Shown: in pieces, positions 1 to 8,778 of the stretch
Position numbering within the stretch: the first letter of the stretch is position 1
Layout: each line of letters begins with the position of its first letter
NCBI GenBank assembly: GCA_963771845.1
Contig: CAVYVC010000024.1
Location: 186,001 to 250,000, forward strand
Source: VAZQ01 sp963771845
Lineage (GTDB): Bacteria; Pseudomonadota; Alphaproteobacteria; Rhizobiales; Xanthobacteraceae
Direction: 5' to 3'
Length of the DNA stretch: 64,000 nt
The notes under the pieces: model-generated
Database searches by the model: none
Told to the model about the DNA's origin: nothing
Seen by the model: only the letters and a program-made list of their open reading frames with translations
Translations under genes and position numbers: made by a program

Positions 1-14
1 CGGTCTATGATTGA

Positions 15-1589
15 ATGCCGCGGGTGGCTGACTGCATGCAACCAGCACAAGCCGGTCCACAGCTGCTTCGGGATTGGATCGCGCGGGCCGCGCAGCGCCA
101 TCCCGACAACGCCTGCATTGTTTGCGCCGAAGATGGACGCATCCTGAGCTACCGGCAGCTTCATCAGCTCACGCAACGCATCGGCGCATCGTTGCGCGCG
201 CGCGGGCTTGCGCCCAATGATCGCGTGGCATTGCTCGCCAGCAATTCGATTGAGCATCTGGCGTGTTACTTTGGCGTGATGGCGTGCGGAGCGACGATTT
301 GCACCGTCCACGTCGAGATGAATCGGCATCATCTCCAGCGCATTCTTCCGGCGATCGATCCGCGTCTGGTCTTGTTCGAGGACGGATTGAATCTCGACGA
401 CGTCCTCGCTGCGACTTCAGCCCCGCGTCTGCCGCTTGGGAGGTGGGACGAAAGTGATACCGGCGGCTTTTACGCCGGCCTCGGCTGCAATGAGCCGGGG
501 GACAGTGCCATCCAGACCGCACGCGAGCAGGATGATGCCGTAATCTTCTTCACCTCCGGCACGAGCGACCGCCCGAAAGGGGTAGTGCTGAGTTTTCGCG
601 AGCTCTTCTGCAACGCGGTTGCGACGGCCGATGCATTTGGCATGACCGGCAACGACCGGATCTACGATTTTCGCTCCTTCAATTGGTGTTCCGCGCAGGT
701 TCTGGGCGCGCTCGCCCCGCTCGCCTGCGGCGCTACGCTGATCCTGGGACGAAGATTTTCCCGCAGCCATTTTTTCGAGCACATCAAGCATTACGGCGCG
801 ACCATCGCCGCCGGCAATCCGACGACGATCAACATGCTGCTCAACGGCAACGAGAAGACGCGCGCGGCCGACGTGCCGTCGCTGCGCTTTGTTACTTCGA
901 GCTCGGCGCCGCTCATGATCGAGGAATGGCAGCGCTTCGAGGACCATTTCGGCATCCGTGTCAGTCAGGGTTACGGCTGCAGCGAGATCGGCTGGATCGC
1001 AGCCAATCCCGGCGAAAAGCGGCGCCTGGGTACAGTCGGCAAGCCGATGCCCTACCTCGATCTTCGCATCCTGGATCGCGAGGGCCGAGCACTGCGCGCA
1101 GGCGAGGTCGGATCGGTGGAAGCCGGCGGGTTCAAAGATAGCTGCTTTCGCTACCTGGCAGAGGATGGAACGTTTAGGATCAACTGTCGGGGACGAATGA
1201 AAACCGGCGATCTCGGCTTTATCGATGCGGACGGCTTTCTCCATCTGACCGGCCGGGAGAAGGAATTGATCATCCGCGGCGGGGTCAACATCTCTCCGGT
1301 CGAGATCGACAGCTTGCTGATGCAACGGCCCGAGGTGGTCGAGGCTGCGACGGTCGGTGTGCCCGACCGCATCTACGGCGAGGAGGTGGTTAGCTACGTC
1401 GTGCTGCGGCCGGGCGCGACGATCAAGCCCGACGAAATCCTGCGGTACTGTAGCGGCGTCCTCTCCGCGTTCAAGGCACCCAAGCAGATCCTCTTCACGA
1501 ACGAGCTGCCCAAGAACGAGCGCGGCAAGCTCGACCGCAAGGCCTTGTTGGAGAGATGGAAGATGAGCCAAGCCTCCGGCGCATCATAG
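15..1589 (+). CDS. Class I adenylate-forming acyl-CoA synthetase (AMP-dependent ligase)
   Basis: A 524-residue ANL-superfamily enzyme that should activate a carboxylic acid as acyl-AMP and transfer it to CoA in the cytoplasm. The P-loop-like motif FFTSGTSDRPKG lies near residues 179-190, the GYGCSEIGW motif follows in the middle, then KTGDLG, and the C-terminal lysine motif PKNERGKLDRK. Length is usual for the family. The substrate cannot be read from the sequence; neighbouring UbiD and TauD genes would fit an aromatic or branched acid. A second in-frame ATG at position 36 is an equally good start. The gene may be the last of an operon beginning before the window. Confidence 0.85.
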   Translation: MPRVADCMQPAQAGPQLLRDWIARAAQRHPDNACIVCAEDGRILSYRQLHQLTQRIGASLRARGLAPNDRVALLASNSIEHLACYFGVMACGATICTVHVEMNRHHLQRILPAIDPRLVLFEDGLNLDDVLAATSAPRLPLGRWDESDTGGFYAGLGCNEPGDSAIQTAREQDDAVIFFTSGTSDRPKGVVLSFRELFCNAVATADAFGMTGNDRIYDFRSFNWCSAQVLGALAPLACGATLILGRRFSRSHFFEHIKHYGATIAAGNPTTINMLLNGNEKTRAADVPSLRFVTSSSAPLMIEEWQRFEDHFGIRVSQGYGCSEIGWIAANPGEKRRLGTVGKPMPYLDLRILDREGRALRAGEVGSVEAGGFKDSCFRYLAEDGTFRINCRGRMKTGDLGFIDADGFLHLTGREKELIIRGGVNISPVEIDSLLMQRPEVVEAATVGVPDRIYGEEVVSYVVLRPGATIKPDEILRYCSGVLSAFKAPKQILFTNELPKNERGKLDRKALLERWKMSQASGAS

Positions 1590-1604
1590 CGGCATCATAT
1601 CGAC

Positions 1605-1700
1605 GTCATTCCCGGGACCGAGCGTAGCAGGTACGGTGCTTACTGGATTGCGGGCTCGCCGCCCGATCTCGGATCGAGATCGACGGCGCCCCGCAATGAC
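1605..1700. repeat. Interspersed palindromic repeat (GTCATTCC family), degenerate copy
   Basis: It begins GTCATTCCCGGG and ends CCCCGCAATGAC, so the ends are an imperfect inverted repeat. Better copies of the same family are at 10211-10318 and 14451-14603. It lies between the convergent ends of the acyl-CoA synthetase and ubiD-like genes and may serve as a transcription end. Confidence 0.5.
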
Positions 1701-1725
1701 AGCTCCGATTGACGATCAAATAATT

Positions 1726-3306
1726 TTACCGGCCGGTTCGTGCCAGCGAATGCACCCAACCTGCCATGCGCGAGCGGGCGTTCTCGATGTCCTTCTTGGA
1801 AAAGAAGTCCTCCGGCTTGACCTTGTCCACCGGATAAACCGGCCGGAGGAAATCGCTCTCATAGCCGAACGGCACCGTGGCATCGATTCCCATGCCGCCT
1901 TCGAACTGGGTGTTGGAGGCGGTCCACTGCTTCTCACCCGCCGTCATGCGCTCGGCCGGCATGAAAGTCTGACCGCGCCCGCCCGGGATGGGATTAAGAA
2001 TGTCGGTGCGGGGATTGACCCGCGTGGTGAGGCACCACATCACGTCGTCCATGGAATAGGGATCCACATCCTCGCTCACCGCAATCGCAAGCCGCATACC
2101 CTGCGAGCACGACAGCGCCGCCGCCAGAAAGTTGCGTTGCCAGCCCTCGTCGATCTGATGGCGCTTCTTCACCTGGATGATGCAACCGCCCCAATCGGTC
2201 ATGCAGTAGGGAATGACGACGTTCTGCACGATCCCGGGCTGCAGCCGTTCGCACAGCTCATAGAGTGCCGCCTCCCGCACGGTGGTATCGATATTGTGAT
2301 CGTCAAGCGTATGAACGCCGAGCGCGAACACGATCGGCTTGGCCTTGGGATCGCGCATGGTAACTGCGGTCACGTGGAATGTCGGCGCCTTGTAGGCCTT
2401 GCCCATATAGCCCGCCCATTCTGGATGGAAATGGAAACGACCCTGGACCCCGGCATCTTCCAATTCCTTGGTCTCGAAGCGCCGGTCGCGGGGATCGACA
2501 TAGCCTTCGAGCACGAGCTCACTGTCGGCGAGCGCCATGGCATCGACGGTGCGTGCTTTGACCAGCCGGATGGGCGTGCCCTGCACCGCCCCCGCGATGC
2601 CGATCTCGTCGCAGCCCATGGGGAGGACCGCATAATCGAAACCGGCACCCGCAAGCAGGGTGCAGGCCGGTGGCACGCCGAAACACACGGTGATGGGAAC
2701 CGGCTGCTTGGACTTGTAGTATTTGTTGACCACCTGCCACATGTGGGAGCCCGGCGAGATCTGGAACGTGCCCACATTGCCCCAGCGGAAATTCATGCGG
2801 TTGTAGCCGAGGTCGGAGCCCCCATCGAATTGTTTGCCGGTGACGCAACGGATGCCGGAGCCGACCGTGAGCTCCGGCTCGTAAGTGGTGTGGCGGATCG
2901 GCACCACGTACTCGTCGACATCCTTGGGCGCCTTGATCACGTGCTGCTGGCACGGCGCAGCGTTCTGCGGGATTTCCACCGGCTTGAGCGGATGGCCGAG
3001 CGCATAAGCGAGCTTCTTTACCCGTTCGGCGTCGCTCTTCCAGCCGAACATCTTGTTGATGACCTTGATGTCTCCGAACAAATTCGTGAGCACCTGGTGC
3101 TGGGGTTTGCCTTTCACGTTGTGAAACAGAATCGGGCAGCCGCCGTCCATATGCTTTTGCAGGCCGGTGACTTCGAGATCGGGATCGACCGGCTTATCGG
3201 TCTCGATTAGGTCGCCCTCGCTGCGCAGCCAATCGAGCGTGCTGCGCAAATCCATGGCGCGATGCTCCGAGCCAATCGGTCGTTCCTTGCGCATGGCCTT
3301 CTGCAT
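1726..3306 (-). CDS. UbiD family decarboxylase
   Basis: About 526 residues, similar to the UbiD/Fdc1 family of prenylated-FMN-dependent reversible decarboxylases. It begins the core with DLRSTLDWLRSEGDLIE, contains YNRMNFRWGN, the LVKARTVDAMALADSELVLEG segment expected before the catalytic glutamate, and a PEWAGYMG segment that aligns with the usual GEWTGYY motif. The usual EGPF part in front is replaced by an unusual GRFHFH. No ubiX flavin prenyltransferase gene is in the window. An internal ATG at 3255, preceded by CGGAG, is an alternative start and removes 17 poorly conserved residues. It is divergent from the TauD-type gene. Confidence 0.85.
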   Translation of the reverse strand: MQKAMRKERPIGSEHRAMDLRSTLDWLRSEGDLIETDKPVDPDLEVTGLQKHMDGGCPILFHNVKGKPQHQVLTNLFGDIKVINKMFGWKSDAERVKKLAYALGHPLKPVEIPQNAAPCQQHVIKAPKDVDEYVVPIRHTTYEPELTVGSGIRCVTGKQFDGGSDLGYNRMNFRWGNVGTFQISPGSHMWQVVNKYYKSKQPVPITVCFGVPPACTLLAGAGFDYAVLPMGCDEIGIAGAVQGTPIRLVKARTVDAMALADSELVLEGYVDPRDRRFETKELEDAGVQGRFHFHPEWAGYMGKAYKAPTFHVTAVTMRDPKAKPIVFALGVHTLDDHNIDTTVREAALYELCERLQPGIVQNVVIPYCMTDWGGCIIQVKKRHQIDEGWQRNFLAAALSCSQGMRLAIAVSEDVDPYSMDDVMWCLTTRVNPRTDILNPIPGGRGQTFMPAERMTAGEKQWTASNTQFEGGMGIDATVPFGYESDFLRPVYPVDKVKPEDFFSKKDIENARSRMAGWVHSLARTGR

Positions 3307-3463
3307 GATCGTGAAGCTCCATTCTCAAAACCGGTGCAACCGCCCTATTATGATCCGGTTCCGGCGCGCTCGCCAGAGCCCGCAATCCAGAGGGCGCGGC
3401 TTGACCGTTGCGCGACCGAACGATAGCGTCATCGCGACATAACCAGCGTGAAGGCATTCGGCC

Positions 3464-4303
3464 ATGGCATCCTTCACCATCTCGCCTCTCACCGATTGCA
3501 CCGGCGCGGAAGTTGTGGGTCTCGACTTCACCGAGCCCATTGATCCGCAAGCGCGCACGACGCTTAATCGCGCATTCGCGGAGCATCACGTGCTGGTCAT
3601 GCGCGGCCAGCATTTGACGCCGGAGCAGTTCAAACAGGCGGCGCAGGTATTTGGCGAGCTTCAGCAGCATGACAAAAAGGAGCACCACGTCCCCGGCCAC
3701 CCGGACGTTTACTACGTTTCCAATGACGAGGTCGTGAACGGCCGGCGCATCATTCCGGGCGAGACCTTCCACACCGATCATTCGAATCACCCGCGGCCGC
3801 CCAAAGCCACCATGTTGTTTGCGGTCGAGCTGCCTTCCGCCGGCGGCGATACCCAGTACGTCAACATGCATGACGCCTATGACGATTTGCCCGTCGAGAC
3901 CAAGCAAAGGATCGACGGTCTCAAAGCGGTGCACGTCTATCTGAGCAAGTACAGCCCGCGCCCGCTCGGGGCAATCACTGACGAAAGCCGCCGCGACGTG
4001 CCTGCGCCCGGCATTCACCCGCTCGTGCGCACGCATCCCGAGAACGGCCGCAAGGCGCTTTTCCTCAACCCGGTACGCATGGAATCCATCGTCGGCATGG
4101 AGGATGAGGCGGCGCTTGCGCTCATCGATGAGCTGATGCGCCATGCCACTCAGAAGAAATACGAGTATCGTCACAAATGGCGCTATGGCGACTGGGTCAT
4201 ATGGGACAACCGCAGCGTCATGCATCAGGCCAATCCGGACTACGACATGAGCGAACGTCGTTATCTCTACCGCCTCATGCTTAAGGGTGAAGTTCCGGCT
4301 TGA
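3464..4303 (+). CDS. TauD/TfdA family Fe(II)/2-oxoglutarate dioxygenase
   Basis: A 279-residue cytoplasmic enzyme of the taurine/2,4-D dioxygenase family, which hydroxylates a substrate at the expense of 2-oxoglutarate and O2. The HxD iron-binding motif is H103-T-D105 and the distal histidine is H254 in SVMHQANPDYD, followed by the arginines ERR expected to bind 2-oxoglutarate. The length is typical. The primary substrate (taurine, alkylsulfonate, chlorophenoxy acid or other) is not predictable. The start has no strong ribosome binding site but the N-terminus FTISPLTDCTGAEVVGLD is typical of the family. Confidence 0.88.
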   Translation: MASFTISPLTDCTGAEVVGLDFTEPIDPQARTTLNRAFAEHHVLVMRGQHLTPEQFKQAAQVFGELQQHDKKEHHVPGHPDVYYVSNDEVVNGRRIIPGETFHTDHSNHPRPPKATMLFAVELPSAGGDTQYVNMHDAYDDLPVETKQRIDGLKAVHVYLSKYSPRPLGAITDESRRDVPAPGIHPLVRTHPENGRKALFLNPVRMESIVGMEDEAALALIDELMRHATQKKYEYRHKWRYGDWVIWDNRSVMHQANPDYDMSERRYLYRLMLKGEVPA

Positions 4304-4370
4304 CGGCGCTGGGGCAGTGGCGTCACGCGCGGGGCGGGGTGACGCGTGAGCCATGTGGTGACTTCTTTCA

Positions 4371-4844
4371 ATGCAAGCACTGTGGAAGGATTTCGCGAGG
4401 CTCTTCACCAGTGCCGAAGGTCGTATACCGCGCCTGGCCTATTGGATCGGCTTCATAACCATCCTCCTGGTTGAGATCGTGCTTCGGCTTTTGCTGGGCG
4501 TGCCGCTGGCGCCGATACCAGCCGACCCATTTTCGATCCGGGCCTTGAGCTTTCTGATTGATGCCGCGCTCCTTTATCCGACCGCGATCGTCATGGTGAA
4601 GCGCTTTCACGATCGCGATCGATCCGGTCAGCTGATCGGATGGTTTGTTGTCCCGTATTCGGTCATCATGCTCACGAACCTGTTGGGAATGAGCGGCGAT
4701 CCCGATCATATGGGCCTGGTCGAGGCCTTGCTGCTCATCGCCACCACCGTCATCACGCTAGCATTCATCGTGGAGCTTGGCTTTCGCCGCGGGACCCTGG
4801 GCGACAATCAGTATGGCCCCGATCCGGTCGGCCGTAGTATCTGA
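4371..4844 (+). CDS. DUF805 family inner-membrane protein
   Basis: A 157-residue protein with the marks of the DUF805 family: an N-terminal GRIPRLAYW motif, a central KRFHDRDRSG motif and a C-terminal GDNQYGPDP motif. About four hydrophobic segments (roughly residues 24-46, 55-75, 88-105 and 117-138) place it in the inner membrane. The function of the family is unknown. It is 67 bases behind the dioxygenase on the same strand and could be cotranscribed. Confidence 0.85.
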   Translation: MQALWKDFARLFTSAEGRIPRLAYWIGFITILLVEIVLRLLLGVPLAPIPADPFSIRALSFLIDAALLYPTAIVMVKRFHDRDRSGQLIGWFVVPYSVIMLTNLLGMSGDPDHMGLVEALLLIATTVITLAFIVELGFRRGTLGDNQYGPDPVGRSI

Positions 4845-4974
4845 GGTGGTAGTGCGCGCCCGCCGACACTCCCGTTCGAAGAAAAGCACAAGCCTCAAAA
4901 GCGTTGCGAAAAAAGCAGCCACGGCGGCGGTGCTGGCGGCGGGAGTAGCCGCCGTCAATACGGCGCTCGGCGCA

Positions 4975-5580
4975 CTCAAGAGTCGAATGGTGGCGCCTTG
5001 CATCCTGGTTGCACCTCGCGGCCTCCTGGGCGGAAGTCGATGAAGCGCGTCTTATCCGGATAAAGCATAAGCCCATACCTCCAAGCCGCTAGCCCAAGAC
5101 TTCCAGAGCCTGCTCGGCATCGCGGTGCTGCTTGAAGGTCATCACAAAGTCATCAGCATAGCGCACGAGCGTACAGCATCCCGCAAGCCGGGGCTTCACT
5201 TCGTTCTCGAACCACTCGTCCAGCACATGATGCAGGAAGATGTTCGAGAGCATTGGTGAGATGACACGGCCTTGCGGGGTTCCCTCGTCCGCGCGTTGCA
5301 GGAGCCCCTGTTCCAGGACTCCCGCCTTCAGCCATTTGTCGATCATCCGTCGGATAACGCCGTCCGTCACTCGCTGGTCGAGAAACGCCCGCAGCTGCTG
5401 GTGCGGGATTGAATCGAAATACTTGCGTATATCGACATCCAGCACCCAGTACTGCCCCTGCCGCGTGATGACGCTGTACAGTTCACGCAGCGCTTGATGG
5501 CACGAGCGTCGCGGCCGGAAGCCGTAGGAGCAAGAGCGAAAGTCCTGCTCGTAGACCGCTTCCAAAACATGACGATCGAG
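4975..5580 (-). pseudogene. Group II intron reverse transcriptase/maturase (LtrA-type), remnant
   Basis: The reading frame from about 5565 to 5089 encodes the middle of a group II intron reverse transcriptase: YGFRPRRSCHQAL, the LDVDIRKYFDSIPH motif, GTPQGRVISPMLSNI and the catalytic YADD box. It then hits a stop (VLG*); the homology resumes in another frame as LMLYPDKTRFIDFRP down to a further stop near 4975. The N-terminal part, maturase X domain and endonuclease domain are missing. The upstream break falls exactly at the CTAG end of the MITE-like element at 5581. No recognisable intron RNA domain V was found next to it. Confidence 0.85.
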
Positions 5581-5863
5581 CTAGCGCCAGTTTCGATGAT
5601 GTCCGATCACCACGCGATGGTGCAACCCGCGGTACCTCTCCCGAGGGGAGAGGTCGGATCGCGCTTGCGCGATCCGGGTGAGGGGGATCAGCTTTACGAG
5701 TAGTAGCCCCCTCACCCGGAATGGGCGCGAGGCGCCCATTCCGACCTCTCCACGCAACCCGGGCTTGCCCGGGTTGCGCAGTGTAGTGCGCAAGTCGGGC
5801 AAGCCCGACTTGCGACGGGGAGAGGTGGTCCTGCTGGCTCGATCTCAGCGAAACACGAGCTAG
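5581..5863 (+). mobile_element. MITE-like modular palindromic element, copy A
   Basis: 283 bp bounded by CTAG at both ends. The left end CTAGCGCCAGTTTCGATGA and the right end read inward, CTAGCTCGTGTTTCGCTGA, are imperfect inverted repeats. Inside are several hairpins, including two 26-bp ones with 11-bp stems at 5753-5778 and 5789-5814, and a pair of facing CCCTCACCCG / GGGTGAGGGG blocks. It has no coding capacity. Copies B (10476-10633) and C (16313-16603, reverse) share its modules. It sits exactly at the broken 5' side of the reverse transcriptase remnant. Confidence 0.75.
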
Positions 5864-5982
5864 CCCATAGCGCGCTTGCGTCGGCAATAAATCGCGTCCG
5901 TCTTCCTCTTCCCGATCCGTGCCAGGCTCAGGTAGCATGAGTCGGCTGCGCGTGCTCCGGGCTACCGGTTTGGGAGGACCCT

Positions 5983-6960
5983 ATGACAGTTCCCCGCCGT
6001 CGTTTTCTTTATCTCGCGGCGAGCGCGATGAGCTTGCCTGCAGGCTCGCCCATCGCAAGCGCGCAACCTTATCCGGCGCGGCCCGTTCGCCTGATCGTCC
6101 AGACGCCGGCAGGCGGTTCGCCCGACATCATCGGGCGCATCCTGGCGCAATGGCTCTCCGAGCGCCTGGGTCAGCCGTTCGTTGTGGAAAATCGGGCGGG
6201 AGCAAGCGGCAATATCGCAACCGAAGCGGTGCTGCGCGCGCCTGCGGATGGTTATTCGCTGCTGCTTGCCATGTCAGCGAATGCAATCAATGCCTCGGTC
6301 TACGACGACCTTCGTTTCAATTTCATCAAGGACGCAGAACCGGTCGCCAGCATCGGCAAGATTCCCCTCGTGCTGGAAGTCAACCCGTCGGTTCCGGCAA
6401 AGACGGTTCCGGAGCTCATCGCCTATGTCAAGGCAAACCCCGGCAAGATCAATATGGCGGCCAGTGGCACCGGCACTCCTCTGCATGTTGCCGGCGAGCT
6501 CTTCAAGATGCTGGCTGGGCTCAATCTCACCGTTGTTCCTTATCGCGGTGAGGCAGCGGCACTGCCCGAGCTCATCAGCGGGCAGGTGCAGGTCATGTTC
6601 GGCGTCTTGCCGGCATCCCTTGGATACATCCGGGCCGGCACGCTGCGGGCGCTCGCCGTGACGAGTATCAACCGTCAGCCACTCTTGCCGGACATTCCGG
6701 CGCTGAGCGAGTTTTTACCGGGTTACGAGGCGAGCGGCTGGTACGGGGTCGCCGCTCCGAAAGAAACGCCGGCGGAGATCATCGATAGGCTCAACAAGGA
6801 GATCGATGCTGGGCTCAAAGACGAGATGACGCATAGGCGCTTGGTCGAGCTGGGATGCGAAATCTTTGCGGGTCCGCCGGCCGCGTTCGGAAAGTTCATC
6901 GCCGACGAGACCGAGAAATGGAGCAAGGTGGTCCGCGCGGCGAATGTCAAGCACGAATAA
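5983..6960 (+). CDS. Tripartite tricarboxylate transporter (Bug family) substrate-binding protein
   Basis: A 325-residue periplasmic solute receptor of the Bug/TctC family. An N-terminal twin-arginine-like signal (RRRFLYLAASAMSL...ASAQ) is followed by YPARPVRLIVQTPAGGSPDI, GQPFVVENRAGASGN and PVKTVPEL-like motifs of the family, ending with the usual KFIADETEKWSKVVRAANVK. It probably binds a dicarboxylate, tricarboxylate or aromatic acid. No tctA/tctB membrane genes are beside it, which is common for the expanded Bug families. A paralogue is at 40227. The start has GGGAGGACC in front. Confidence 0.92.
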   Translation: MTVPRRRFLYLAASAMSLPAGSPIASAQPYPARPVRLIVQTPAGGSPDIIGRILAQWLSERLGQPFVVENRAGASGNIATEAVLRAPADGYSLLLAMSANAINASVYDDLRFNFIKDAEPVASIGKIPLVLEVNPSVPAKTVPELIAYVKANPGKINMAASGTGTPLHVAGELFKMLAGLNLTVVPYRGEAAALPELISGQVQVMFGVLPASLGYIRAGTLRALAVTSINRQPLLPDIPALSEFLPGYEASGWYGVAAPKETPAEIIDRLNKEIDAGLKDEMTHRRLVELGCEIFAGPPAAFGKFIADETEKWSKVVRAANVKHE

Positions 6961-6963
6961 AAA

Positions 6964-7032
6964 GTAGCCCGGATGGAGCGAAGCGACGTCCGGGGGGATC
7001 CCGCGTTTCGCTTACGTTAAACGCGGGCTACG
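6964..7032. repeat. Interspersed repeat, GTAGCCCGGATG family
   Basis: It starts GTAGCCCGGATGGAGCGAAG and ends CGCGGGCTACG, an inverted-repeat unit of a type scattered through many proteobacterial genomes. Other copies here are at 22970, 46747, 50075 and 61994, nearly all just behind a gene end. Here it lies between the convergent Bug receptor and L,D-transpeptidase genes. Confidence 0.7.
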
Positions 7033-7044
7033 ATTCACTTGGGA

Positions 7045-8454
7045 CTAACGGAAGCCGAAGGTGCCGGTCGGCACTGTGGGCGCCGCGCCGGTTAGGAGGC
7101 TGGTCGTGCTCGCGGACCGTGCTTCCGGCTCGGCGCTCGCGGTCTTCTGCAGATCGGTGGTCTGCGGCTTTGCTTTGGTGTCCTTCTTGCTGCCCGTCGA
7201 TTTTGTGTCTGCCACTGAGGCAGTGCTAGCGGGCGGCGCTGTCTGACCTCCCTTTGTCGCGGCGCTGGTCCGCGGCTCTCGACTCTCGCGCTTGATACTG
7301 CCCACAACCGCGCTGCCGGGGACTGCCGAGGCAACCTGCACGGGCGCGGGCCTCGGGGCGGGAGCAGCGAAGCCGAACAGGCTTGTGGTGCTAAATCCCG
7401 GGGCAGCTTCGGCGGGTGGATGGACGTGGCCGGGGATCGTTCCCGATGCCGTGTGAATGTCGCTGCCGGGTCCACCGTTCACTTTCAGGGCTGCGAGATA
7501 GGTGGCATTCATCCCGCCTTGCCCGCCAGTTGTGAGCGCAACCGTCCCTATCCCGCGCGCAACGAGCTGCGCGGTTGCGTTGTCGTCCCGCCGATCTTTG
7601 TTGCGAACGGCGGATGCGATCTCCTGCGGCACGCTGTAGGCCGGGCAGCGTTCCGCGGGAGTGAATTTGCCGGACGATTGCGCGTTGAACACATAGTGCC
7701 GGTCGCAAACATCAACCTTCGGCTCGAGCCGCGTGACCTCGAAATAATCGTAGCCTTGCTTAAGCATTCGCCAGAAAGCCATGTGCGGCGAGTCGCGATG
7801 CCGCGCCATGTTGGTTGGCGTCATGCGGAACGGGTAGGCCTGCACCTGGAATGATTTCTGTCCGCCGAAGAACGCCTCGCGCGCCAGCGCGTAGATTTCG
7901 GCAATCTGCTCGTCGGTCATGGCGTAGCAGCCGGCAGAGGCGCAGTCGCCGTGGATCATCACGAACTGGCCGGTTCGCCCGTTCGCCTGATCATAAGCAT
8001 TGGGAAATCCGGTATTGATGGCGAGGTAGTAGTTGGAGTTCGGATTCATCAAGCCGGGCGTGATCGGATAGAAGCCCTCGGGGGCTTGCCGGTCGCCCTG
8101 CTGGATCTTCGGTCCCAGATCACCCGACCAGCGACAGATGGGATAGGTCTTCAACAGCGCGAACCGCCCGCTCTGATCGGTCTTCCAGACTTCGAGCTCC
8201 GATTCTTCCTTGAAGATGCGGACCAGGATCGGCAATTCCTTCGCCATTTTCCGGCGCTCGAGCTCGGCCACCATCCGCTCCGAGAGTGGCTGCATGTGGC
8301 GTCCGTTCACGCCAACGGCGTTCTCGGTGTCGCAACCTGCAAGCACAACGGCAGATGCGACCGCAACGCATGCGAAAAACAAACGTGCGACAAACAAACC
8401 CAAGACTGGCTGGCTATGCAACCGCAGTTCCCCCCATCCGAAAGGCTTCCCCAA
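7045..8454 (-). CDS. L,D-transpeptidase (YkuD) lipoprotein
   Basis: A 469-residue exported enzyme. A hydrophobic leader ends in a lipobox VLAGC (Cys41), so it is likely a lipoprotein. The YkuD catalytic motif is HGDCASAGCYAM, with histidine 169 and the active-site cysteine at 176; the family crosslinks peptidoglycan stem peptides (3-3 links) or attaches proteins to them. After the catalytic domain the chain runs into a long low-complexity proline, alanine and serine-rich C-terminus (about residues 345-469). A second, different L,D-transpeptidase is at 51848. The cell-wall gene rlpA follows divergently. Confidence 0.85.
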   Translation of the reverse strand: MGKPFGWGELRLHSQPVLGLFVARLFFACVAVASAVVLAGCDTENAVGVNGRHMQPLSERMVAELERRKMAKELPILVRIFKEESELEVWKTDQSGRFALLKTYPICRWSGDLGPKIQQGDRQAPEGFYPITPGLMNPNSNYYLAINTGFPNAYDQANGRTGQFVMIHGDCASAGCYAMTDEQIAEIYALAREAFFGGQKSFQVQAYPFRMTPTNMARHRDSPHMAFWRMLKQGYDYFEVTRLEPKVDVCDRHYVFNAQSSGKFTPAERCPAYSVPQEIASAVRNKDRRDDNATAQLVARGIGTVALTTGGQGGMNATYLAALKVNGGPGSDIHTASGTIPGHVHPPAEAAPGFSTTSLFGFAAPAPRPAPVQVASAVPGSAVVGSIKRESREPRTSAATKGGQTAPPASTASVADTKSTGSKKDTKAKPQTTDLQKTASAEPEARSASTTSLLTGAAPTVPTGTFGFR

Positions 8455-8778
8455 GCCTCGTCCCGGCCACGTTCAGCGCCGATGGCGGAGACTTGGGCAG
8501 CGCCATACGCCTGGACTGAGGAAAGACAAAGGCAAAGTGTGGAACTTGCCGCAGCAATCGGATTCCTTGGAAAACAAAGGTTTAGTGGCCCTTGTCTCAT
8601 TATGGTCCATGCGGCAGGCCGCGTAATGGTTAACGCGGCAACCCCCTACGTCAGACGCGGAATGGCGAGGCTGCGCGTCACCAATTCTCCTTATTTTTCT
8701 AGGAGCTTGGACTCTGGGGATTTTGGGCTGGGAACCGGGGGCCACACCTTACTCTTGTGAAATCGAGCATGGCGCAAC
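8455..8778. other. Intergenic region between divergent L,D-transpeptidase and rlpA
   Basis: 324 bases that must hold the promoters of the two divergent cell-envelope genes. I see no repeat element and no convincing coding frame. No promoter could be assigned with confidence. Confidence 0.4.

Noticed and set aside
1636..3210. Long plus-strand frame (524 codons) opposite the UbiD-type gene
   Set aside because: The minus-strand protein is clearly UbiD-like; the opposite frame has no domain and is a shadow caused by high GC.
4777..5043. Possible 88-residue basic protein (KSVAKKAATAAVLAAGVAAVN)
   Set aside because: It overlaps the end of the DUF805 gene and the reverse transcriptase remnant, has no clear ribosome binding site and its end is intron DNA; could be a remnant but is not supported.
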